Shown: positions 26,003 to 33,291 of the stretch, in pieces | Layout of the letters: each line of letters opens with the position of its first letter | How positions within the stretch are numbered: the stretch's first letter is position 1 | From: Phycisphaeraceae bacterium | Lineage (GTDB): Bacteria; Planctomycetota; Phycisphaerae; Phycisphaerales; UBA1924 | Length of the DNA: 64,000 bases | Assembly (NCBI GenBank): GCA_020639135.1 | Contig: JACKHE010000002.1 | Coordinates: 499,961 to 563,960 of the forward strand | Direction: 5' to 3' | Translations under genes and position numbers: made by a program | The notes under the pieces: generated by a model | What the model was told of the DNA's origin: nothing | The model's database searches: none | What the model saw: the letters and a program-made list of their open reading frames with translations, nothing else

Positions 26003-27282
26003 TGCAGGCTCTCGATCATCGAGATCATCGGGAGGAACATCGCCAGCACGATCGTGCCCACGATGCCGCCGAGCACGATGACCATCAGCGGCTCGAGCAG
26101 CGACACCAGCGAGCCGACCGCGACATCGACCTCCTCGTCGTAGTTGTCCGCGATCTTGGAGAGCATCGAGTCCATGTCGCCGGTCTCCTCGCCGACGTCG
26201 ATCATGTTGACGACCAGCGCATCGCAGACCTTCGTCTCGCGCAGCGGGGTCGCGAAGGACTCGCCCTCGCGGATCGCATCGTGCACCTTCATCAGCGCCC
26301 GCTCGTAGAGCCAGTTGCCGCAGGTCTGCGCGGTGATCTGGATCGCCTCCAGGATCGGCACGCCCGCGCTGATGAGCGTCCCGAGCGTGCGCGTGAACCG
26401 CGCCACCGTCGCCTTGCGGATCAGCGGGCCGAAGATCGGGACCTTCGCCCAGATCCAGTCGGTCGCGGCCCTGCCGAACGGCGTCCTGCGGATCAGCTTG
26501 TAGCTGATCATGACGATGAACGGCGAGGCGAGGATCCACACCACGCCCGGCACCGACTGCTCGGGGGAGGCTGTCCCGGCGACCCACGCGCTGGTGTTGA
26601 TCAGCCACATCGTCAGGGCGGGCAACTCGATCTCGAAGTCCTTGAAGATGCTCTCGAACTGCGGGATGATGAACATCATGATCAGCGAGAGAATGATGAT
26701 CGCGATGCTGATGACCGCGATCGGGTACACCATCGCGCCCTTGATCTTCCGCTTGAGCTTCTGCGCCTTCTCCATGAACTCGCTCAGACGCTGGAGGATG
26801 ATGTCCAGCACGCCGCCGACCTCGCCGGCCTGGACCATCTTCGTGTAGAGCCGGTTGAACACCCGGGGGTGCTTGGCCATCGACTCCGAGAGCGACGTGC
26901 CCGCCTCGACGTCCTCGCACACATCGATGAGCACGTTCTTGAGCTTGCACGGCTTGAGCTGCCCCTCGAGGATCTGCAGCGATCTCAGCAGCGGGAGGCC
27001 CGCGTCCTGCAGCGTCGAGAGCTGCCGCGTGAACAGCGTCAGCTGCTTGGCCTTGACGCCGCCGATGGTGATCCCGCCGCCCTTTTTCTTCTTCTTCACC
27101 GGCGCGCCGGCCCCGGCGACGGGCGCCTTGGCCGACTTCTTCACCTTCTGCTCGCGGACCGTCGTGGGGAAGTACCCCTGCATCTTGATCCGCTGGATCG
27201 CCTCGTCGCTGCTGCCCGCCTCGATCGTCCCCTTCTGGGGCTGACCCGACGCGTTCAGGGCTTCATACTGATACGTGGCCAT
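25999..27282 (-). CDS. gspF: PilC/GspF inner-membrane platform protein
   Basis: The 427-residue protein is the polytopic platform that connects the cytoplasmic ATPase with the growing pilus. It starts MATYQYEALNASGQPQKGTIEA, the typical PilC/GspF opening, followed by a lysine/glycine linker (KKKKKGGG near residue 70). Two GspF domains follow, each with a glycine-rich GxPLLxSLxIL or GVPILEAIQI motif and GEVGGVLD / GEETGDMDSML repeats, and three membrane helices. GGGAG lies 7 bases before the ATG. The stop overlaps the first pseudopilin gene by 4 bases, and the upstream ATPase gene ends 43 bases away. Confidence 0.93.
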   Translation of the reverse strand: MATYQYEALNASGQPQKGTIEAGSSDEAIQRIKMQGYFPTTVREQKVKKSAKAPVAGAGAPVKKKKKGGGITIGGVKAKQLTLFTRQLSTLQDAGLPLLRSLQILEGQLKPCKLKNVLIDVCEDVEAGTSLSESMAKHPRVFNRLYTKMVQAGEVGGVLDIILQRLSEFMEKAQKLKRKIKGAMVYPIAVISIAIIILSLIMMFIIPQFESIFKDFEIELPALTMWLINTSAWVAGTASPEQSVPGVVWILASPFIVMISYKLIRRTPFGRAATDWIWAKVPIFGPLIRKATVARFTRTLGTLISAGVPILEAIQITAQTCGNWLYERALMKVHDAIREGESFATPLRETKVCDALVVNMIDVGEETGDMDSMLSKIADNYDEEVDVAVGSLVSLLEPLMVIVLGGIVGTIVLAMFLPMISMIESLQ

Positions 27283-27325
27283 GCTGAATCTCCCGGCGCC
27301 GCGCGCCGTGCGGTGAACCCGCCGA

Positions 27326-29053
27326 TCAATCCTCGGCGATCGTCTCGCGGACGACCTCGTCGATGGTGGTCTTGCCCTCGTAGATCGCGCTGAGCCCCGA
27401 GTCGCGCAGCGTCCGCATCCCCTTGGCCCGCGCCTGACGGCGCAGCGCCTCGGTGCTCGCGTCCTTCATGATCATGTCGCGCATGTCGTCGTCGAGCGTC
27501 ATGATCTCGAAGATCCCCAGGCGCCCCTTGTAGCCCGACTTGAAGCAGTTGTCGCAGCCCCGGCCCCGGAAGAACTTCCGGCCCTGCACGTCCTCGGGAG
27601 ACAGCGCCAGCTCCATCAGCTGCTCCTCCGTCGGGTCGTACGGCTCCTTGCACTTGGGGCAGATCGTCCGAACCAGCCGCTGCGCCACGATCCCCTCGAT
27701 CGTCGCCGTCAGCAGGAACGACTCGAGCCCCAGGTCCAGCAGTCGCGTGATCGAGCTGGGAGCGTCGTTCGTGTGCAGCGTCGAGAACACCAGGTGACCC
27801 GTCAGCGACGCCTGCACCGCGATCTCCGCCGTCTCCAGGTCGCGGATCTCGCCCACCAGGATCACGTCAGGGTCCTGACGCAGGAACGACCGCAGCGCCG
27901 CGGCGAACGTCAGCCCCGCCTCCGCGTTGACCTGCACCTGGATCAGCCCGTCGATGTCGTACTCGACCGGGTCCTCGGCAGTCAGGATCTTCTCCGAGAT
28001 CTCGTTGAGCTCCTGCAGCGCCGCGTAAAGCGTCGTCGTCTTGCCCGAGCCGGTGGGACCCGTCACGATCACGATCCCGTTGGGCTTGCGGATCAGGGTG
28101 TTGACCAGCTCCAGCGTCTGGTCGTCGAACCCCACACGGTCGAGGCTCAGCTCCACGTTCGATCGGTCGAGAACACGCATGACGCACGACTCGCCGTGCA
28201 TCGTCGGCAGCACCGCCACACGCAGGTCGATCGGCGCCCCACCCACCACCAGCTCCACGCGGCCGTCCTGCGGCACGCGACGCTCGGCGATGTCGAGGTT
28301 CGCCATGACCTTGATGCGGCTGGTGATGGCCGGCCCCAGGTACGCCGGGGGGGGGACCATTTCGTACAGCACGCCGTCGATGCGGTACCGGATCTTGAAC
28401 TCTTCCTCGAAGGGTTCGAAGTGGATGTCGGAGGCCTTGTCCTTGATCGCCTGGAGCAGCACGAGGTTCAGGAGCTTGATGACCTTGTTGTCGTCGGCGA
28501 CCTCCATCACCGCGTCGAGATCGATCGAGCCCTCCCGGTCGGCCAGCGCCTGGAACCGGTCGTCCCTGGCCAGGTCGCTCACCACGTCGGTCACCGATTC
28601 CGACGAGGCGTAGTGCTTGCCGATCAGCGCGTCGATCTGCGCCGCGTCGGCGACCACCGCGTCAACCTTGAACCCCATCAGCAGGCGGAGGTCGTCCACC
28701 GCCCGGAAGTTGTCCGGCGACTTCATCGCGATGGTCAGCTTGCGACCGCCGGCGTGCTCGATCGGGATGACCTGGTAGGCCTTGACCGTCTCCGCCGGGA
28801 GCGACCCGATCGTCTCTTCATCGATCTCGATCTCGCTCAGGTCCACGAACCGCATCCCGGCCTGGCCGGCGAGCGCTTCCTGAACGTCCCGCTCATTGAC
28901 GTATCCCAGATCGATCAGCAGCCTGCCGATCGGGGCCTTCCGTTCCTTCTGGATCGTCAGGGCTTCATAGACCTGCTCGCGCGTCACTTTCCCCATCTTG
29001 GTGAGGACGCGTCCGAGCCGCCTGCCTTTCAGTTCTGCCGGATCGATCGCCAT
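27326..29053 (-). CDS. gspE: PilB/GspE-type assembly ATPase (operon with the pseudopilins)
   Basis: The 575-residue protein has an N-terminal T2SSE domain (GRRLGRVLTKMGKVTREQVYEAL), then the hexameric ATPase with Walker A GPTGSGKTTTL (about residue 330), the Asp box, Walker B ILVGEIRDLETAE, the His box STLHTND, and the four-cysteine zinc motif CPKC...CDNC near residue 475. It powers pseudopilus or pilus assembly at the inner membrane. ATG 29053 is used because MAIDPAELKGRRLGRVL matches the family; in-frame codons further upstream run into the A/T-rich leader. A GGAG lies 14 bases upstream. A run of nine C on the coding strand encodes part of a Pro-rich stretch near residue 235. Confidence 0.93.
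   Translation of the reverse strand: MAIDPAELKGRRLGRVLTKMGKVTREQVYEALTIQKERKAPIGRLLIDLGYVNERDVQEALAGQAGMRFVDLSEIEIDEETIGSLPAETVKAYQVIPIEHAGGRKLTIAMKSPDNFRAVDDLRLLMGFKVDAVVADAAQIDALIGKHYASSESVTDVVSDLARDDRFQALADREGSIDLDAVMEVADDNKVIKLLNLVLLQAIKDKASDIHFEPFEEEFKIRYRIDGVLYEMVPPPAYLGPAITSRIKVMANLDIAERRVPQDGRVELVVGGAPIDLRVAVLPTMHGESCVMRVLDRSNVELSLDRVGFDDQTLELVNTLIRKPNGIVIVTGPTGSGKTTTLYAALQELNEISEKILTAEDPVEYDIDGLIQVQVNAEAGLTFAAALRSFLRQDPDVILVGEIRDLETAEIAVQASLTGHLVFSTLHTNDAPSSITRLLDLGLESFLLTATIEGIVAQRLVRTICPKCKEPYDPTEEQLMELALSPEDVQGRKFFRGRGCDNCFKSGYKGRLGIFEIMTLDDDMRDMIMKDASTEALRRQARAKGMRTLRDSGLSAIYEGKTTIDEVVRETIAED
28347..28355. repeat. Nine-base G homopolymer inside the gspE-like gene
   Basis: Nine consecutive G on the plus strand (C on the coding strand) encode the prolines in MVPPPAYLG. 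This is the longest mononucleotide run noticed in a coding region here. Confidence 0.8.
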
Positions 29054-29201
29054 CTGATCTGATCTCCATAAGGAACGGTGTGGGTCAGCGCTGGCGCCCA
29101 CAACAGCCCATGATTCGTTATGGTTGCGTCAAGTGTTTCCGGGAACAACGGGAATACAGCGAAAATTAGAAATACGACATCGGGCAATATTTGATATTTG
29201 T

Positions 29202-29217
29202 TGCAAGAAATCGGCCG
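29202..29217 (-). promoter_or_regulatory. Possible sigma-54 type -24/-12 element upstream of the gspE operon
   Basis: On the minus strand the sequence CGGCCGATTTCTTGCA has GG and GC separated by exactly 10 bases and a full TTGCA at -12; the -24 part matches only as GGC. It lies about 150 bases before the gspE-like start, in a 195-base A/T-rich gap between pilT and gspE. Pilus genes of several bacteria use sigma-54, but no sigma-54 activator gene is in the window. Confidence 0.3.
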
Positions 29218-29248
29218 ACTAGAATGCGAACAACGTCCGGCTTCGACC

Positions 29249-30370
29249 TCAGTCGTTCGTCTTGACGTCTTCCTCATCCAGCTCGGCCCGGCCCACCGAG
29301 TGGCCTGCCTGGTGGACCTTGTCCGCGAGCGCCTGAGGGTTCTTGGACTTATCAATCATCTCCTCAGCCGCGATCATGCCCCTGGAATAGAGCGACCAGA
29401 GGTGGTCGTCGAGGAGCTGCATCCCGAACCGCTTGCCGGTCTGGATGGCCGAGTCGATGCGGAAGCTCTTGTTGTCGCGGATGAGGTTGCTGATCGCGGG
29501 GGTGACGACGAGGAACTCGTAGCCGGCGACCATGCCCTTGGTGTCCACCCGGGTCAGGAGGACCTGGCTGAGGATGGAGATCAGGGTCGTGGAGATCTGG
29601 ACGCGGATCTGGTTCTGCTGCGTCACCGGGAAGGCGTCCACGAGACGGTCGATGGTCTTGGCGGCCCCGGTGGTGTGGAGGGTGCCGAAGACGAGGTGGC
29701 CCGTCTCGGCCGCCCGGACCGCGGCCTCGATGGTCTCGAGGTCGCGCATCTCGCCGACGAGGATCACGTCGGGGTCCTGACGCAGGGCCCGCCGCAGGGC
29801 CTCCTCGAATGACGAGGTGTCCGTCCCGACCTCGCGCTGGTTGACGATCGACTTCTTGTGGCTGTGGTAGTACTCGATCGGATCTTCCATCGTGATGATG
29901 TGGTGATCCATGTTGGTGTTGATGAAGTCGATCATCGTCGCCAGCGAGGTGGTCTTGCCCGAGCCGGTGGGGCCGGTCACGAGGAACATCCCGCGGGGCC
30001 GGCGGATGAGCGTCTGCACCATCGGCGGCAGACCGATCTGATCGAACGTCAGCAGCTTGTTGGGGATCTGCCGGCAGACGATGGCGATGTTGCCGCGCTG
30101 GCGGAAGACAGAGACACGGAACCGGGCCGCCTCGCCGTAGGCGAAGCCGAAGTCGGCGCTGCCCGCCTCCTGGAGCTCCTGCTGGCCGCGCTCCGGGGTG
30201 ATCGACTTCATCAGCGCGACCATGTCGTCGGCGTCGAGCACCTTCGTCTGGAGGTTGCGGAGCCCACCGTGGAGCCGCAGCGTCGGGGGGCGCCCGACGG
30301 TGAGGTGGAGGTCGCTCGCCCCGGTCTTGACGACGGTGTCGAGCAGGCGGTCGATCTGGACGGTGGACAT
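29249..30370 (-). CDS. pilT: Twitching motility ATPase PilT
   Basis: PilT is the hexameric ATPase that drives pilus retraction. The 373 residues show the N-terminal PAS-like domain (SDLHLTVGRPP), Walker A GPTGSGKTTS (about residues 130-138), Asp box TMEDPIEYYH, Walker B VILVGEMRDLETIEAAV, the His box HLVFGTLHTTGAAKTIDR and the C-terminal AISNLIRDNK motif that replaces the usual AIRNLIRE. An AGGAG lies 8 bases before the ATG. It lies 71 bases after a PilB-type gene. PilT next to the pseudopilin locus argues for a true type IV pilus rather than a pure type II secretion system, since the latter normally has no retraction ATPase. Confidence 0.95.
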   Translation of the reverse strand: MSTVQIDRLLDTVVKTGASDLHLTVGRPPTLRLHGGLRNLQTKVLDADDMVALMKSITPERGQQELQEAGSADFGFAYGEAARFRVSVFRQRGNIAIVCRQIPNKLLTFDQIGLPPMVQTLIRRPRGMFLVTGPTGSGKTTSLATMIDFINTNMDHHIITMEDPIEYYHSHKKSIVNQREVGTDTSSFEEALRRALRQDPDVILVGEMRDLETIEAAVRAAETGHLVFGTLHTTGAAKTIDRLVDAFPVTQQNQIRVQISTTLISILSQVLLTRVDTKGMVAGYEFLVVTPAISNLIRDNKSFRIDSAIQTGKRFGMQLLDDHLWSLYSRGMIAAEEMIDKSKNPQALADKVHQAGHSVGRAELDEEDVKTND

Positions 30371-30441
30371 CGTTTCGCTCCTGGCCGGTCGGTCTTTGTC
30401 TTCAGCGGTTCATGTCAGGGTCTGGGTGCTCGGGGACGCCG

Positions 30442-32151
30442 CTATTCCGCCTGCGCGACGCGCGCGATCTCCTGCGGCGTCGTCATGCCCTTGAGGATCT
30501 TGATCTTGCCGTCGCCGAGGAGCGGTCTCATCCCGCCGGCGATCGCCGCCTGCCGGATCTCCCCGATCGGCGCGCCGTTGAAGGCCAGCTCGCGGATCTG
30601 CGAGTTGAGCAGCATGAGCTCGTTGATGGCCCGCCGTCCCCGGAACCCGTTGCCGCCGCACTGCTCGCACCCGACCGGCTTGTAGATCGTGTTCTTCGCG
30701 CGGTCCTCGTCGGTGATGTTGGTGAGCTTGAGGTACTTGTGGTCGGGGTCGGGGTCGGGCGCCTTGCACTTCTCGCACAGGATCCGGATCAGCCGCTGCG
30801 CCATGATCGCCTGGATGGAGGATGCGACGAGGAAGGGCTTGACGCCCATGTCCACCAGGCGGGTGATGGCGCTGGGCGCGTCGTTGGTGTGCAGCGTCGA
30901 GAACACCAGGTGGCCGGTCAGCGCCGCCTGGATCGCGACCTCGGCGACCTCCTTGTCGCGGATCTCGCCGACGAGGATGATGTTCGGCGCCTGACGCAGC
31001 ATCGACCGGAGGATCGAGGCGAAGGTCAGCCCGATGCCCTCGCGCACCTGGCACTGGTTGATGCCGGTGAAGGCGTACTCGATCGGGTCCTCCGCGGTGA
31101 TGATCTTCTTGTCGGGCCTGTTGAGGACGTCCAGCGCCGAGTAGAGCGTGGTCGTCTTTCCCGAGCCCGTGGGGCCCGTGACGAGGAAGATCCCGTTGGG
31201 TCGGCGGATGATCCGGTTGAACTTGTCCATCGTGTCCGGCTCGATGCCGAGGTTCTCGAGACCGATCCGGACGCTGTCGGGGCGGAGGATACGAAGGACG
31301 ACCGACTCGCCGTGGTAGGCCGGGCAGGCCGAGACACGGAAGTCGATCTGCTGATCATCGACGGGGAGCTTGATGCGGCCGTCCTGCGGGATGCGCTTCT
31401 CGGCGATGTTGAGCCCCGCCATCAGCTTGACCCTGGCGAGCACCGCGTTCTGCATGCGCTTGGGGAGGTTGTCGCGCTCGATGCAGACGCCGTCGATGCG
31501 GTAGCGCAGGCGGACCCGGTTCTCCATCGGCTCGATGTGGACGTCGGAGGCGCGCATCTTGACCGCCTCGATCAGGATGCGGTTGCACAGCTTGATGATC
31601 GGCGCGTCTTCCGCCTTGCGGTCGATCGACGCGTCCACCGAGCGGTCCACGGAGCGGTCGATCGTCTGGTCGATCGACTCGGTGACGAGCGACTCCGTCG
31701 CGGCGACCATCTTGGGCTGCGCGAGACGCCCCTCGATGTACGCGGTGATCCGGTTCTTCGACGCCAGCCGGGGCTCGATCTCCGTGTTGAGCCTGAAGCG
31801 GAGCATGTCCAGCAGCTCCAGGTCCATCGGGTCATGCACAAGCAGCTGCAGCCGGCCGTTCTCCTTCGAGAGCGGCAGGATCTGGTGCTTGCGGATCAAA
31901 TCCTCGGGGAGCAGCTTGGCATCGACCTTGTCCGCGTTCTCCGGCTTGCCCAGGTCGAAGTACTCGAGACCGAACTGGGCCGCGAGCGCCACGAAGACGT
32001 GGTCCTCCTTGACGAGCCCCGCCTCGACCATCGCCTCGCCCAGACGCTTGCCCGAGCCCTTGGCGAGCTTGAGCCCCTGCTCGACCTGCTCGGGCTTGGC
32101 GGCGCCGAGCTTGACCAGGATCTCACCGATCTTTCGTCTTGATCTTGCCAT
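30442..32151 (-). CDS. pilB: Second PilB/GspE-type assembly ATPase
   Basis: The 569-residue protein has an N-terminal T2SSE domain, Walker A GPTGSGKTTTL (about residue 326), Walker B ILVGEIRDKEVAE, the STLHTND His box and a zinc motif with CEKC and CEQC. It is clearly a paralogue of the gspE-like ATPase 1.4 kb downstream but diverged throughout. Between the N-terminal domain and the ATPase core (residues 159-178) is a five-copy tetrapeptide repeat of the form [ST][IV]D[RQA]. ATG 32151 is used; a TTG immediately before it is possible. No Shine-Dalgarno site is obvious. It is the first gene of the minus-strand pilus locus and diverges from coaB. Confidence 0.92.
   Translation of the reverse strand: MARSRRKIGEILVKLGAAKPEQVEQGLKLAKGSGKRLGEAMVEAGLVKEDHVFVALAAQFGLEYFDLGKPENADKVDAKLLPEDLIRKHQILPLSKENGRLQLLVHDPMDLELLDMLRFRLNTEIEPRLASKNRITAYIEGRLAQPKMVAATESLVTESIDQTIDRSVDRSVDASIDRKAEDAPIIKLCNRILIEAVKMRASDVHIEPMENRVRLRYRIDGVCIERDNLPKRMQNAVLARVKLMAGLNIAEKRIPQDGRIKLPVDDQQIDFRVSACPAYHGESVVLRILRPDSVRIGLENLGIEPDTMDKFNRIIRRPNGIFLVTGPTGSGKTTTLYSALDVLNRPDKKIITAEDPIEYAFTGINQCQVREGIGLTFASILRSMLRQAPNIILVGEIRDKEVAEVAIQAALTGHLVFSTLHTNDAPSAITRLVDMGVKPFLVASSIQAIMAQRLIRILCEKCKAPDPDPDHKYLKLTNITDEDRAKNTIYKPVGCEQCGGNGFRGRRAINELMLLNSQIRELAFNGAPIGEIRQAAIAGGMRPLLGDGKIKILKGMTTPQEIARVAQAE
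31618..31677 (-). repeat. Five-copy 12-bp repeat in the second PilB gene
   Basis: Sixty bases encode five successive tetrapeptides (SIDQ, TIDR, SVDR, SVDA, SIDR). The DNA copies are similar but not identical, so the array is under coding constraint or old. Confidence 0.7.
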
Positions 32152-32284
32152 CAAAATCCGCCTGTGACCCTCGTTCCGGGCCCAGGCCCGATGATTGACC
32201 GGCGCTCGGGAAAACGCCGGGGAAGCTGCTCGAATCCGCCCTGTGCCCGAGCCGCATGGTTCGGGAGCGACATGGTTGCACGAA

Positions 32285-32316
32285 CCCTGTCACCGGGCAA
32301 TCCGGTGATCGCAGGG
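32285..32316. repeat. Hairpin-forming inverted repeat upstream of coaB
   Basis: CCCTG-TCACCGG, a 5-base loop, then CCGGTGA, a 3-base bulge and CAGGG would form a 12-bp stem. It lies 48 bases before the coaB ATG. There is no T run, so it is not an intrinsic terminator. If the coaB mRNA begins near its ATG, the element would act as DNA rather than RNA. Confidence 0.4.
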
Positions 32317-32350
32317 CCGGACCTCCGGACCCCGACGAAGCGTGCAGCGC

Positions 32351-32356
32351 TACTCT
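32351..32356 (+). promoter_or_regulatory. TANNNT box 8 bases before the coaB start
   Basis: TACTCT is followed by 8 bases and the ATG at 32365. No Shine-Dalgarno or -35 element is visible, as expected for a leaderless-type promoter. Confidence 0.35.
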
Positions 32357-32364
32357 ATGGCGCC

Positions 32365-33072
32365 ATGAGCCCCATCGCGCCCCCCCCGAGGCTGTGCATC
32401 ACCGCCGGACCGACGCACGAGCCGATCGACGGTGTGCGGTACCTCGCGAATCGTTCCTCGGGCCGCCTCGGGATCGCGATCGCCCAAGCCGCCGCGGACC
32501 GGGGCTGGAGGACCTGCCTCCTGCTCGGGCCTACCCCCCTCCGGTGCTCCGATACGCGGGTCGAGACGATCCGGTTCTCCTCAACCTCGGATCTCGAAGC
32601 CCTGCTGGCCGATCAGGCGCCGCGCTGCGACTGCCTGATCATGGCCGCGGCGGTCGCGGATTATCGCCCCTTGCGGAAACCCGGCGCCCCGGTCAAGCAT
32701 CGCCGGATGAAGCAGAACTGGATCCTGGAGCTCGAGCCGACCCCGGACCTGCTGGCGCATGTCGCCGCCGGTCGACGTCCCGGGCAGCTCCTGGTGGGAT
32801 TCGCGCTGGAGCCGAGGGAAACCATGCTCGAGGCAGCCGGCGCGAAACTGGCCCGCAAGGGTGTCGATCTCATCGTTGCAAATCCCTTGGAGACAATGGA
32901 TTCTGACCAGATCGAGGCGACCCTGCTCGAACCCGGAAAGCCGGGCGCCGATCCGGTGGTCGCCGGGTCAACGCCCGGGAAGATCACCAAGACGTACTTC
33001 GCGATCTGGCTCCTGGACCACCTCTCGGTAAGGCTTGCCGGGGCTGGCGGATCGGAATCGCATCGGGTCTGA
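32365..33072 (+). CDS. coaB: Stand-alone phosphopantothenate-cysteine ligase (CoaB domain)
   Basis: The 235-residue protein corresponds to the CoaB half of the bifunctional CoaBC enzyme of coenzyme A synthesis, which joins cysteine to 4'-phosphopantothenate. It shows ITAGPTHEPIDGVRYLANRSSGRLG at the N-terminus, AAAVADYRP, a basic KHRRMK segment, TPDLLAHVA and the C-terminal VDLIVANP. No CoaC (flavin decarboxylase) domain is fused and none is in the window, so the decarboxylase must be encoded elsewhere. The ATG 32365 gives the expected domain start; longer in-frame starts lack conservation. It diverges from the pilus locus. Confidence 0.88.
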   Translation: MSPIAPPPRLCITAGPTHEPIDGVRYLANRSSGRLGIAIAQAAADRGWRTCLLLGPTPLRCSDTRVETIRFSSTSDLEALLADQAPRCDCLIMAAAVADYRPLRKPGAPVKHRRMKQNWILELEPTPDLLAHVAAGRRPGQLLVGFALEPRETMLEAAGAKLARKGVDLIVANPLETMDSDQIEATLLEPGKPGADPVVAGSTPGKITKTYFAIWLLDHLSVRLAGAGGSESHRV

Positions 33073-33291
33073 GAACCAGTAATCCGGCGCCGGGATGGAT
33101 CGTCCTATGATTCTCAGTGGAATCGCGTGACGCAGTCTCAACTTGGGCTGCTCGCGGCGGTTCAACTGACCGAGGAAAGTAGCCCGGAACGGGCTGATCA
33201 AGGGGGTATCCTGTCCCGATCCAGCGCCCCTTCTCGCCTGTTCAGGCAGGCATCGCACCCAAGAGACGGATCAGCAGCGAGGTATCGACCC

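Noticed and set aside
33181..33195. A small hairpin AGCCCG-GAA-CGGGCT upstream of the first DUF1573 gene
   Set aside because: The stem is 6 bp without a T run, which is common by chance in GC-rich DNA.
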